A stretch of 33,054 bases of DNA from an uncultured Pseudomonadota bacterium (GCA_900319705.1 ONPL01000019.1:1-33054); one strand, 5' to 3'. Shown: positions 14,611 through 23,147, counted from the first letter of the stretch. The notes: generated by a model from the letters alone, not told the origin. Numbers and translations are program-made.

Positions 14611-17600
14611 TTACGAAAGCAGATCTAGCAGTTCTTCGGAAGAAAGACTCATCAGAGACTGGTTGTTTCCTTCCAGAATCGACTCTGCCAGATCCTTCTT
14701 GGTTTTCTGCAGTTCCAGGATCTTCTCTTCAATTGTTCCCTTGAGGATCAGACGGTAAACGGTAACATTCTTGGTCTGACCTATACGGTGGGCACGGTCG
14801 GTAGCCTGATTCTGTACTGCGAGATTCCACCACGGATCGTAATGAATCACAGTATCGGCACCGACAAGATTAAGACCGGTACCGCCGGCCTTGAGGGAAA
14901 TCAGGAATACCGGTGTGTCACCTTCATTGAAATCATGAACCATGGTGATACGTTTCTCCTTCGGAGTACTTCCGGTAATCTTGAAATAGGATATATTTCG
15001 ATCTTTAAGTTCCTTTTCCAGCAGTTCCAGCATTGAGGTGAACTGTGAAAATACCAGCATGCGGTGACCGCCGTCGATTGCTGTTTCAATAAGATCCATA
15101 CAGGCTTCTCTCTTGGCACTTTCTTTGGAGTAACCTTCATAAACCAGGGAAGGATCACAGCAGATCTGGCGGATCCTGGTAAGTTCAGCCAGGATCTTGA
15201 TCTTATCCTCTCCGCTGTTTCCTGACATCTGCAGGATCTGTTTCATATGCAGAACCTGGGCATCATACAGTTTCTGCTGTTCTCCGGAAATTCTGGTGAA
15301 ACGAACCTCTTCAATTTTTGACGGCAGATTCTTGAGTACATCAGCTTTCTTTCTGCGCAGAATAAACGGAGATGTCATATTCTTGAGTTTTTCGATTGCC
15401 TGCTCATCCTTACCTTTGGTTATAGGAGTTTCAAACTTCTTGTTGAAATCGCTGTAACTGTAAAGGAATCCAGGCATTACATAATCAAAAATACTCCACA
15501 GCTCTGAAAGTCTGTTTTCAATCGGTGTACCGGTAAGCGCAAAACGGACATTGGCATTCAAAGCCTTCACCGCCTTGGAATGACCTGCCTTCGGATTCTT
15601 GATGTACTGAGCCTCATCGATAACCACCAGTTCAAATTTAAGATCTTTGTACAGGGCAATATCTCTTGTCAGAAGCTCATAGGAGGTAATCAGCACGTCC
15701 TTATCCGACAGATCACCGAGACACTGCTTTCTGACGGACAGAGTACCGGCTACCGTGCACGCTCTAATCCCCGGAGTGAAACGGGACAGTTCTTCAGCCC
15801 AGTTGAACACCAGCGAGGCAGGACAAACCACCAGGCAAGGATCCTTGGCACCTGAATCCAGTGACGACTTAATAACAGAAATCATCTGAAGAGTTTTACC
15901 CAGACCCATGTCATCGGCAAGAATACCGCCAAATCCTGCATTTTTCACGGTTTCGAGCCATTTGAAACCGTGTTTCTGGTACTCGCGCAGAACCTCCTTG
16001 AGTTCATCTGCAGGTTCATAGTCAGAATCTCTTATGGAGTTGAAACTGCGGATCAGTCTGCGGTAGGTATTGTCGCGGCTCATGGCAAGGCTTTCATGCT
16101 CCTGCATCAGACGGTCAAGATACAGAGCCCTAAACAGTGGAAGTTTAGCTTTCTGCTGGATTACATCAGCCGGAACCAGATCGATCTTATCCAGGAAGTC
16201 GGTAATTTCCTCCAGCATATCATTGTTTGTCAGATCAACAAACTCACCTGATTTGAGGCGGAACCATTTCTTCTTCAGCTTGTAACTGTTCAAAACCTCA
16301 AGAAGTTCTTTCTTGTCAAGTTCAGCAGAGGTGACGGTAATATCCATCATATTGCTGTCAACCGAAACACCGATCTTGATCACCGGAGGTTTCTTTATTT
16401 TCAGGTTGTTGAATGCCTGTGTTCCTCTTACAGTTCCGTAATGTTCAAGCCTTTCCAGACTGGATGAAAGGAAGTTGAACAGAAGTTCATCATCCACTTC
16501 GCGTTCCCAGAGGTTTTTTCTCCCCTCCGGTCTTTCGAAGAATTTCTCCACTTCACGGATAATACGCTCCTCCTGCCGGTAATCATGATATCCAGTGTTC
16601 TTGCTGTCATTGCCATTGAGAATATAGGATTTGTCCTCATAACTTACCTGCACTTTCATGGAAATAACGTTTCCGCTGTAATCCATAAAAAATTCAAACA
16701 CCGGCTCCGGTTTCAGGTACTGATCAAGCATTCCCTCGCAGTTGTCTGAAACATCGACAAACGGATTATCCAGAAGCACCGGCAGAACCCGGTAATAGAA
16801 TTCGTTCAGATTAGGAATACCGACAAAAAGATGGAAGCTTCCACTGTTGTCAGCTATCGAGGAAAACGGAGCCAGCAGCTGTTCCTCGCGCTTTGAAATT
16901 TTTTTCAGAGTATTTTTGTCAAGAATGTACGAAGCGACAGATCCTTTCTTTATTTTAGGAATAACGCCCGTGAGACTTATTCCTGTAATATTATCTCTGG
17001 CATCCTTGGTAGTATTCAAATTAAGCTTGAACTTAATATCAGCATCAGATCCAACCTCTATGACACCGTCAATATTATTGTCATTGTCCTCATAATCCAC
17101 CTTATGCCCTACTGCCGAATCATAAAAATTATCCAAATCATGTCCCGACAGCTGCATTTTGTGAGGAATTTTGGCATCAATGTCATAATATCTAGATCTG
17201 CTGTTTACCTCGCTGTAGACATCAACGATGGAATCGACTCTTTTAGTGATGAACTGAAAAATTTTCATACTGGAGTCTGTAAACGTTTCTTTACTGAAAT
17301 CAATGGATGCTGTTTTAGAAAGACTGTACGTGGATTTCTTACGGTAGGCGGCGAGCAGATTTCTAAAATTTTTCAGGACATAACTCTTTGAACCTGTAGA
17401 ACCGATCTTAAACTCCACGGTTGTATCAACATAATCAGTGACAATCTTCGGATAAAGCTCCACATCACGTTTGATTTCATCACTGTCGCCGTTTGAGCTG
17501 TCATTATCCAGTTCCATTTCACAGAACGATTCAATTTTGCCGAAAAATGCGGTTGCATTTTCATCGGTTGAATCCTCTAGAAAATCCCTTGAATTTATAT

Positions 17601-18537
17601 CCTGCCACAGTTTAAGCAGTGCAATTAACTTATATTCATCCAGAAATTCCTTGCCGGAAAACTTTGCTCCTTTTTTTATCTTGTACGGAATTGCACCCGG
17701 TACGAGATAATAACCGTCGCATTCCATATTGTCGATTCTCCAGGTAACAGATGTACCGCCGGACATGCTGGCTCTAAAGGAGAATTTATCCGGATAACCG
17801 TTAAAATAAAATACTGCATTAAGAGTGCGCTCATTAGTTCGCGTATAGCGTTCATATTTAACAGAAACGGTCATAATTGACTCTGATTCAGCCAGAAAAT
17901 CCCTGGCTAAATTCATTGCCGCCTGGTTTGTAATACAATTCTTTAGGTAGCCGTAAACATCATAGAACACTATTCCGTCTTTATACAGATTCAAATCTTT
18001 AAAGAAGCTGTAGGCCTCAACCAGTTCCTGATCGCAGGATTGGCGGTACTCCTCCACATCGTTCATATACGAGCGGAACTGTTCGAGTTTAAGACGTTTA
18101 TGATATGAAACCTCACCCTCTCTTACGGTATATGTGTCAGTTCCAAGGTTTTTCAACAGTTTCTGAAAAACTGCTACACCATGTACACAGAGTTTGCCCA
18201 GTTTGACACCGCCGCAGATATTACATTTATTAACAATATCTTTTGTGGAACTTGTAATCAAATCAGGAAGATTGCTGACTGTGCAATCATAATAATTATA
18301 ATAGCTCCGGCGTTTTTTCGAATTCGCTTTAAGTGAATCAAAAGATCCGTTTATGATACGGGGAAGTCTTTCCCCTTCTTTTGAGTATGAGTGCTGGTGA
18401 TACTCATAGCCGACGTCATATTCAGAAACAACCAGGTCTGATGCGGCCTTCAAATCATCCTCAGAGCACAACTCAGATAAAGGAAACGCCTTTACAATTG
18501 GGGGTAACTCTTTTTCAGTAAGCTTTTCAATAATCAT
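14611..18537 (-). CDS. SNF2-family DNA-dependent ATPase with N-terminal SWIM-like zinc finger
   Basis: Large SWI2/SNF2 (superfamily 2) translocase of about 1308 aa. Residue numbers here count from a TTG at 18552; I prefer the ATG at 18537, five codons later. A SWIM-like zinc site is formed by Cys110, Cys113, Cys122 and His124 (with Cys90 nearby). A long region (about 140-850) has no motif I recognise. The C-terminal motor has Walker A DDMGLGKT (880-887), a DEAQ box (979-982), ALTGTPIENR (motif III region), FSQFTSML, a GGTGLNL segment and DRAHRIGQ (motif VI). Such enzymes translocate on double-stranded DNA and remodel protein-DNA or polymerase complexes; the specific role of bacterial SWIM-SNF2 proteins is unclear. 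The next gene upstream is endonuclease IV, 106-121 nt away. No methyltransferase or nuclease partner is adjacent. Confidence 0.88.
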   Translation of the reverse strand: MIIEKLTEKELPPIVKAFPLSELCSEDDLKAASDLVVSEYDVGYEYHQHSYSKEGERLPRIINGSFDSLKANSKKRRSYYNYYDCTVSNLPDLITSSTKDIVNKCNICGGVKLGKLCVHGVAVFQKLLKNLGTDTYTVREGEVSYHKRLKLEQFRSYMNDVEEYRQSCDQELVEAYSFFKDLNLYKDGIVFYDVYGYLKNCITNQAAMNLARDFLAESESIMTVSVKYERYTRTNERTLNAVFYFNGYPDKFSFRASMSGGTSVTWRIDNMECDGYYLVPGAIPYKIKKGAKFSGKEFLDEYKLIALLKLWQDINSRDFLEDSTDENATAFFGKIESFCEMELDNDSSNGDSDEIKRDVELYPKIVTDYVDTTVEFKIGSTGSKSYVLKNFRNLLAAYRKKSTYSLSKTASIDFSKETFTDSSMKIFQFITKRVDSIVDVYSEVNSRSRYYDIDAKIPHKMQLSGHDLDNFYDSAVGHKVDYEDNDNNIDGVIEVGSDADIKFKLNLNTTKDARDNITGISLTGVIPKIKKGSVASYILDKNTLKKISKREEQLLAPFSSIADNSGSFHLFVGIPNLNEFYYRVLPVLLDNPFVDVSDNCEGMLDQYLKPEPVFEFFMDYSGNVISMKVQVSYEDKSYILNGNDSKNTGYHDYRQEERIIREVEKFFERPEGRKNLWEREVDDELLFNFLSSSLERLEHYGTVRGTQAFNNLKIKKPPVIKIGVSVDSNMMDITVTSAELDKKELLEVLNSYKLKKKWFRLKSGEFVDLTNNDMLEEITDFLDKIDLVPADVIQQKAKLPLFRALYLDRLMQEHESLAMSRDNTYRRLIRSFNSIRDSDYEPADELKEVLREYQKHGFKWLETVKNAGFGGILADDMGLGKTLQMISVIKSSLDSGAKDPCLVVCPASLVFNWAEELSRFTPGIRACTVAGTLSVRKQCLGDLSDKDVLITSYELLTRDIALYKDLKFELVVIDEAQYIKNPKAGHSKAVKALNANVRFALTGTPIENRLSELWSIFDYVMPGFLYSYSDFNKKFETPITKGKDEQAIEKLKNMTSPFILRRKKADVLKNLPSKIEEVRFTRISGEQQKLYDAQVLHMKQILQMSGNSGEDKIKILAELTRIRQICCDPSLVYEGYSKESAKREACMDLIETAIDGGHRMLVFSQFTSMLELLEKELKDRNISYFKITGSTPKEKRITMVHDFNEGDTPVFLISLKAGGTGLNLVGADTVIHYDPWWNLAVQNQATDRAHRIGQTKNVTVYRLILKGTIEEKILELQKTKKDLAESILEGNNQSLMSLSSEELLDLLS

Positions 18538-18657
18538 AACAGTACATCTCAAAAAGAAATCTTAACAAAAATCAAACACAGACAGCACCATTGCACAACT
18601 TCGTTCACATTTTCACCAGTATTAAATCAATAGCGTGTCAGACAAATTCTTTAATCC

Positions 18658-19491
18658 TTAATCTACATAATGATCTTTAAGCAGACGTATTTCACTTCTG
18701 TATCCTTCCAGATCATTAGGAGTTTCCAGATAAAACGGCAGTTCTCTCAGGGACGGGTGGTTGATAATTCTGACGATGGCATCAAGCCCCAGTTCACCCT
18801 CTCCGATTTTGGCATGGCGATCCTTGTGACTGTCAAGACCGTACCTGGAATCGTTCAGATGCACCGCTTTAAGTCTGTCAAGTCCGATAATACTGTCAAA
18901 CCGGGTAAGGACACCGTCAAGATCGTTTTTCAGATCGTACCCGCCGTCATATACATGACAGGTATCCATACAGACTCCGATCCTTGCAGAATCCCCAACA
19001 CCGTCAATCAGAAATCTGATCTCCTCGAAGGTTCTTCCTACCTCGGTACCCTTGCCGGCCATTGTTTCAAGAAGGATCAGTGTGTCGGAGTCGGTTTTCA
19101 CCAGCTGGTTCAGAAGTTCTATAATTTTCTGTGAAGCCACCTCCACCCCCTGTTTTACGTGATTGCCGGGGTGAAAATTGTACATTGAGCCAGGAATATG
19201 GCTCAGGCGCATCAAATCGTCCGACATGGTATCAACCGCAAAGCGGCGCAGTGAGTCGTCAACCGCTGAAGGATTCATGGTGTACGGCGCATGGGCTATA
19301 ACCGGTCCGATCCCGTTCTTAACCGCCAGCCCGTTGAACTGGGCCAGATCATCAGGATCAAGTGCCTTGGCCCTGCCTCCGCGGGGATTTCTGGTAAAAA
19401 ACTGAAAAACATTCGCACCGATATCAATGGCCTCCTCAGCCATTGCGGTGTATCCTTTGCTGAAAGACAGATGACAGCCGATCTTGAACAT
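18658..19491 (-). CDS. nfo: Endonuclease IV (AP endonuclease)
   Basis: Cuts the backbone 5' to abasic sites and oxidised bases in base-excision repair, using a tri-zinc centre. The family's ligand segments are all present in order: IAHAPY, NFHPGNH, LLETMAGKGTE, GVCMDTCHVYDGGYD, AVHLNDSRYGLDSHKDRH (with the HKDRH run), GEGELG and FYLETPND. The length (277 aa) is typical of bacterial Nfo (about 280). The protein starts MFKIGCHLSF with an ATG. It is transcribed toward the SNF2 gene; the gap to the upstream yciO gene is 94 nt and contains a short 10-bp palindrome ACGGCGCCGT at 19529-19538 but no obvious terminator. Co-transcription with neighbours is possible but not shown. Confidence 0.94.
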   Translation of the reverse strand: MFKIGCHLSFSKGYTAMAEEAIDIGANVFQFFTRNPRGGRAKALDPDDLAQFNGLAVKNGIGPVIAHAPYTMNPSAVDDSLRRFAVDTMSDDLMRLSHIPGSMYNFHPGNHVKQGVEVASQKIIELLNQLVKTDSDTLILLETMAGKGTEVGRTFEEIRFLIDGVGDSARIGVCMDTCHVYDGGYDLKNDLDGVLTRFDSIIGLDRLKAVHLNDSRYGLDSHKDRHAKIGEGELGLDAIVRIINHPSLRELPFYLETPNDLEGYRSEIRLLKDHYVD

Positions 19492-19585
19492 AAAATTCCC
19501 CTACAGCACCGTAATGGGCACTGATTACACGGCGCCGTACCGGCACCTGATTATTTACTTCAGGAGCACCCAGTCTCCTGCACTG

Positions 19586-20212
19586 TTATTTAAGAAACGG
19601 AGTAGGATCACCCTCGCCGACACGGGTCACTTCGTAACCATCCGCCATCAGATCAACCACGGTGGTCGGTTTTTCCTGCAGGTATCCGCCGTCAACAATC
19701 GCATCTACCGCATGGCCGAGCAGATCATTGATTTCATAGGGATCATGAAGAAACTCTTCATGATCAGGAAGAATGAGAGAGGTTGACATTATCGGTTCTC
19801 CCAGTTCCGAGATGAGACACTCACAGATCCGGTTGTCCGGAACACGGATCCCGATAGTTCTTCTCTTTTCATTCATCACGCGGCGCGGCACCTCCTTGCT
19901 TGCACGCAGAATGAAGGTGTACGGACCCGGAGTATAGCGTTTAAGCAGTTTGAACTGCTGGTTGTCAAAGCTGGCATACTGGGAAAGATTGGAAATGTCT
20001 GAACATACCAGAGTGAAATTATGATTTTTATCAACAGCTCTGATGCGGCAGATACGTTCCATTCCCGATTTATTGTCGAGCATGCAGCCGAGAGCATACC
20101 CGGAATCGGTAGGATAGACGATCACGCCCTGATTTCTTAAAATTTCCACCACCTGACGGATCAGTCTTTCCTGTGGATTTTCGGGATGAATGGTAATGAA
20201 GGAGGAACTCAT
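19586..20212 (-). CDS. yciO: YciO family protein (Sua5/TsaC-like)
   Basis: Cytoplasmic protein of the Sua5/YciO/YrdC superfamily. TsaC/Sua5 members make threonylcarbamoyl-AMP for tRNA t6A; YciO is a paralogue whose physiological role is less certain. The sequence is close to E. coli YciO along its whole length (208 versus about 206 aa): IHPENPQERLI near the start, VIVYPTDSGYALGC (34-47), a KRYTPGPYTFIL segment, EVPRRVMNEKRRTIGIRVP and PTTVVDL near the C-terminus. It lies directly downstream of rnm (yciV) with an ATGA overlap, the conserved gammaproteobacterial pairing, which suggests translational coupling and a shared RNA-related role. Confidence 0.92.
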   Translation of the reverse strand: MSSSFITIHPENPQERLIRQVVEILRNQGVIVYPTDSGYALGCMLDNKSGMERICRIRAVDKNHNFTLVCSDISNLSQYASFDNQQFKLLKRYTPGPYTFILRASKEVPRRVMNEKRRTIGIRVPDNRICECLISELGEPIMSTSLILPDHEEFLHDPYEINDLLGHAVDAIVDGGYLQEKPTTVVDLMADGYEVTRVGEGDPTPFLK

Positions 20213-21120
20213 TGTTTGAAATAATCCTTTATCTGATCATGTTCCCAGATCGGTTTGGAAGGGGCGGCAAGCCACAAATCTCTTCCCATGGCACGTTCCG
20301 GAACATTGCGTTCATGAAAATCCGAACCATAGGACGAATACAGATCGTGACTGCTGGCATAATCTCTTGCCACTTTCTTCTCCTCAGACTTCATCATCGG
20401 ATGAGCAGTCTCAATTGCAACTCCGCCCTGTTCGGTGTAATAATCAACCAGACGGTCACGATACTTGGTTTTCTTGTTAAGTTCCTTATAGCGCATCGGA
20501 TGAGCCAGCACCGGCACTCCGCCTGCATCCTTGATAACTTTTACAGCCTCAGGAATGGAGCCCCATTCAACCTTGCAGTAGGCCAGACCGCCTTTGGTAA
20601 GATATTTGTCAAATGCAGCACTGTTGTCGGGAACTATATGATTCTTGATCAGATAATCCGCAAAGTGCTTTCTGGTTATAAATGTGCCCGCTTGCTGGTA
20701 GACACTGAGATAATCAGCCAGATCTTTTGCATCTACTCCGTTTTTTACCAGTTTCGCGGAAATAACTTCAACCCGGTAGTCTCTTTTCTCCTTGTTGATT
20801 CTGATTATTTCCTGAAGTCTGGCATTGGACGGATCGCAGTTAAGACCGACTATATGGATCTGATAGGGGCAGGTACCCTCCATCCAGGTGGTCGAAAGCT
20901 CGATCCCGGGAATAATTCTGATAGGAAGATCCTTATCCTTTACATATTTCAGTACCGGTTCAAGAGCATTCATATTGTCATGATCAGTCAAAGCCAGCAC
21001 CCTGATTTCTCTTGCAACAGCATAGTCAATATATTCCACCGGAGACAGTTTTCCGTCAGAACAGGCGGTATGACTGTGCAGATCCGATTTCAGCGGCGGA
21101 TAGACCGGGATTAAATCCAT
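20209..21120 (-). CDS. rnm: RNase AM (YciV), PHP-domain 5'-3' exonuclease
   Basis: PHP-family metal-dependent phosphoesterase. In E. coli, YciV (RNase AM) trims the 5' ends of 5S, 16S and 23S rRNA and also acts on short oligonucleotides. PHP motifs are intact: DLHSHTACSDG with Asp13, His15 and His17; ALTDHDN; a PGIELS segment; VPVLAHPMRY; and a GSDFHER motif near the C-terminus. The length (303 aa) is close to the E. coli protein (293). Ribosome site AAGGAG, 9 nt before the ATG. It overlaps yciO by 4 nt (ATGA). A stem-loop (21189-21228) separates it from htpX upstream. Confidence 0.92.
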   Translation of the reverse strand: MDLIPVYPPLKSDLHSHTACSDGKLSPVEYIDYAVAREIRVLALTDHDNMNALEPVLKYVKDKDLPIRIIPGIELSTTWMEGTCPYQIHIVGLNCDPSNARLQEIIRINKEKRDYRVEVISAKLVKNGVDAKDLADYLSVYQQAGTFITRKHFADYLIKNHIVPDNSAAFDKYLTKGGLAYCKVEWGSIPEAVKVIKDAGGVPVLAHPMRYKELNKKTKYRDRLVDYYTEQGGVAIETAHPMMKSEEKKVARDYASSHDLYSSYGSDFHERNVPERAMGRDLWLAAPSKPIWEHDQIKDYFKQ

Positions 21121-21188
21121 ATAACCAACTCCTTTTTCTAAACCGATAACACAGAATGTCTGGAAACGGAATTCCGGACATTCAAGGC

Positions 21189-21228
21189 GCCGCCGCGGCA
21201 GTCTGTCTGTTCCGGCAGACCGGGCGGC
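21189..21228. other. GC-rich stem-loop between htpX and rnm
   Basis: GCCGCC (21189-21194) pairs with GGCGGC (21223-21228), and inside it GTCTG (21201-21205) pairs with CAGAC (21216-21220). It lies 32 nt beyond the htpX stop on the minus strand. No T-run follows on that strand, so it is a poor intrinsic terminator; it may be an mRNA processing or stability element. A T-rich stretch follows on the plus strand, where no gene needs a terminator. Confidence 0.4.
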
Positions 21229-21259
21229 TTACTTTTCTACCGTAGTTTTCCCTGCAGAA

Positions 21260-22174
21260 TTACGGAAGTTTTTTCAAAGCTTCTATTCTTCTTTCAATGC
21301 TAGGATGAGAGGCAAAAAGTTCTCTGATATTGCTTGGAACAGAAATGCACAGAGCATTCATGTTTGCAGATTTTCTTCTGTAACGGCTGTTTGCCTCCCT
21401 TGCAGACATTGAAGCTGCGCGACGGGAGTTGTTCTGTAATGCCAGCAGAGCATTAATCATTGCCTGAGAACCGTATACCTTGGCAGCACCTGCATCAGCA
21501 TGAAACTCTCTCCAGCGGGAGAACCACATAACAACCGCAGTGGCTAAAAAACCGAATACAACCTGAAACACACTGGAAAATAAATAGAAAGAACTGTTTG
21601 AACTGCTTCTGCTGTTACCTGCTTTTGCGCTCAGAACCGAAGCGAGCACATATGACAGAGCATAAACGAAGGTGTTGGTGATACCCTGAACTAGCCCCAT
21701 GGTAACCATATCCCCGTTTGATACGTGGGACATTTCATGACCAAGCACTGCGGCAATCTCCTCCTGGGACATCTGGCTGAACAGACCGGTACTAACAGCA
21801 ACCAGGGCGGCATCCTTGTTCCAGCCGGTGGCAAAAGCGTTCATTTCCTCGGCAGGATAAATGCCGACTTCAGGCATTTTCACCCCTTTCTGCTTTGCAA
21901 GATAGGCTACAGTTTCAACCAGCCATTTTTCATTATCATTGGACGGATTGGTTATTACCCTGACCCCCATCTGCTTCTTAACCAGTGTCTTGGACATCAG
22001 AATACTGATAATGGAACCGCCGAATCCCATCACGGCGCATACACCCAGCAGTGAGAAGAAGGACATCTGGTCGACTTCAACACCGGAGACGGCAAAAATA
22101 ATATTTGACACCACGCCGACAACAACCAGAACTCCGAACATTGTCAATACATAAAAAATTCCACGAGTTACCAC
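21260..22174 (-). CDS. htpX: Membrane zinc metalloprotease HtpX
   Basis: Inner-membrane M48 protease that degrades misfolded membrane proteins together with FtsH in E. coli. The catalytic zinc motif HEMSH is at 146-150, with the third ligand Glu223 in REFHADAGA. Hydrophobic helices lie at about 5-30 and 38-60 before the catalytic domain and at about 160-182 and 195-218 inside it. The length (304 aa) is slightly longer than E. coli HtpX (293). The start codon is GTG, preceded by GGAG 6 nt upstream. The upstream region (22175 onward) contains GTAAA-N6-GTAGA on the minus strand, loosely like the CpxR box GTAAA-N5-GTAAA; htpX is a known Cpx target in E. coli. Confidence 0.94.
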   Translation of the reverse strand: MVTRGIFYVLTMFGVLVVVGVVSNIIFAVSGVEVDQMSFFSLLGVCAVMGFGGSIISILMSKTLVKKQMGVRVITNPSNDNEKWLVETVAYLAKQKGVKMPEVGIYPAEEMNAFATGWNKDAALVAVSTGLFSQMSQEEIAAVLGHEMSHVSNGDMVTMGLVQGITNTFVYALSYVLASVLSAKAGNSRSSSNSSFYLFSSVFQVVFGFLATAVVMWFSRWREFHADAGAAKVYGSQAMINALLALQNNSRRAASMSAREANSRYRRKSANMNALCISVPSNIRELFASHPSIERRIEALKKLP

Positions 22175-22282
22175 TTTTTTCTCCTATTAACCTAACTCAA
22201 GACCGCAAAACTCCGGAAGTTGCACAATTCTACCACAAAACCACCTATAGTCTAACAGACTAATACCGATTTTCAGTGCTAT

Positions 22283-22298
22283 TCTACATGAGTTTTAC
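22283..22298 (-). promoter_or_regulatory. Possible CpxR-like site upstream of htpX
   Basis: On the minus strand the half-sites read GTAAA-N6-GTAGA, about 110-125 nt upstream of the htpX start. The E. coli CpxR consensus is GTAAA-N5-GTAAA, so one base and the spacing differ. The position and the known Cpx control of htpX make it plausible; the match alone is weak. Confidence 0.25.
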
Positions 22299-22348
22299 CG
22301 CATGCTCCGCCGTCAAAAGTGATGAAGTTACCAAATATTGAAAAAAGT

Positions 22349-22401
22349 AGCCTTTACAAGCTTAAATACAGCAAAATATTTGTCTAAAGGCTTTTTTTTT
22401 T
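22349..22401 (+). terminator. Orphan rightward terminator in the leader of the 207-aa gene
   Basis: AGCCTTTA (22349-22356) pairs with TAAAGGCT (22385-22392), and a run of ten T follows (22392-22401). The loop is long (28 nt). No plus-strand gene precedes it, because htpX points left. It may therefore be a transcription attenuator in the leader of the gene at 22515, or the end of a small RNA starting somewhere in 22200-22340. Confidence 0.6.
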
Positions 22402-22415
22402 GCTAAAATAACAGC

Positions 22416-22433
22416 CATAAAGGACATAAAGGA
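22416..22433. repeat. Tandem duplication of CATAAAGGA (2 x 9 bp)
   Basis: CATAAAGGA occurs twice without interruption (22416-22424 and 22425-22433). It directly abuts the 16-bp tandem repeat that follows, upstream of the 207-residue gene. Confidence 0.9.
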
Positions 22434-22465
22434 AATTAATAGAATTTATAATTAATAGAATTTAT
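22434..22465. repeat. Tandem duplication of a 16-bp AT-rich unit (2 copies)
   Basis: The unit AATTAATAGAATTTAT is present twice, perfectly, at 22434-22449 and 22450-22465. The junction of the two copies creates a consensus TATAAT (22447-22452) about 63 nt before the start codon of the downstream gene. A change in copy number would therefore create or remove a -10 element. Confidence 0.9.
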
Positions 22466-22514
22466 CAGAGCATATAGAGATAAATATTAATATAACTAAG
22501 GGTGAATTATAAAA

Positions 22515-23138
22515 ATGGCAGAAGAAAGTTTGCTAGCGCTCAATAATGATATTTGGTTAAGTTTGACTGAAGACGGGTACATGGATCGTTTCCTCAAAGC
22601 CCTGCTTAACGACTTGCCTGGATATCAGGTTAAAAGCATAGAAAACATTCAGGTGAGTGAAATTTCATCTTCCCTGATAGCAGACAGAACAATCAAGAAA
22701 GGCGAATTCAAGAACATCACCGGATTCTGCATCAGTGCACAGCTTGACGGCAAATTATCCGAAATAATTCTTCTCGACGAGGAAATCCCATATCTTCAGT
22801 GGTGGCACGACAAGAGTTTCTTCACACTGAACTACTTCAATGAGCACACCCGTGCCGTTGCTGAGGGATATGATGACGTCAAGGTGAGAATGGTGGTATC
22901 ATTCATTCTGGACAAACATGTGAACCTCGATAAGTTTCATACCTGCAAGCATTTCAACAAGATCAATCCGGATGGAACTGCCAGCGATCAGCCTGACAAG
23001 TCATTCTACATCCACGATCTTAACTTCCTCTGCATTCCTACCCTGCAGTCGGATGAAACTCCGCTGTCTCTCTGGGCGTCACTGCTTATAGCGACGGACA
23101 TCAATGAAATCCAGAGAATAGCACAGAAACAGCTTTAA
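22515..23138 (+). CDS. Hypothetical protein, 207 aa
   Basis: I do not recognise this protein. It has no signal peptide and no transmembrane segment, and is acidic and probably cytoplasmic. The N-terminus (MAEESLLALNNDIWLSL) is followed by an alternating beta-strand/helix pattern: ITGFCISAQLDG near 69-80, an aromatic patch LQWWHDKSFFTLNYF (95-109), VKVRMVVSFILDKHVNLDKF (122-141), a His/Cys-containing turn and IHDLNFLCIPTL (167-178). The layout faintly recalls the PD-(D/E)XK (Rpn/YhgA-like) nuclease family, but I cannot identify the catalytic residues and do not claim it. It is flanked by a repeat-rich leader and two terminators, so it is transcribed alone. The start is the ATG preceded by AAGGGTG, 10 nt upstream. 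Confidence 0.7.
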   Translation: MAEESLLALNNDIWLSLTEDGYMDRFLKALLNDLPGYQVKSIENIQVSEISSSLIADRTIKKGEFKNITGFCISAQLDGKLSEIILLDEEIPYLQWWHDKSFFTLNYFNEHTRAVAEGYDDVKVRMVVSFILDKHVNLDKFHTCKHFNKINPDGTASDQPDKSFYIHDLNFLCIPTLQSDETPLSLWASLLIATDINEIQRIAQKQL

Positions 23139-23147
23139 TTTTAACGT

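Larger units (their letters stand above)
22175..22514. promoter_or_regulatory. Divergent leader region between htpX and a hypothetical gene
   Basis: These 340 nt hold no protein gene. From left to right: a 15-bp inverted repeat TAGTCT-AAC-AGACTA (22248-22262); a CpxR-like pair of half-sites (22283-22298, minus); an intrinsic terminator facing right (22349-22401); two abutting tandem duplications (22416-22465); and a weak AAGGGTG ribosome site. The order suggests a regulated leader for the rightward gene. Confidence 0.5.

Noticed and set aside
19561-19580. CAGGAG/CTCCTG hairpin after the yciO stop
   Set aside because: Only six base pairs and no T-run on the transcribed strand; too weak to call a terminator.
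20212-21114. Long plus-strand open frame (300 codons) opposite rnm
   Set aside because: It is fully antisense to a gene with intact PHP motifs and family-length match; the translation has no recognisable domain and its start lacks a ribosome site.
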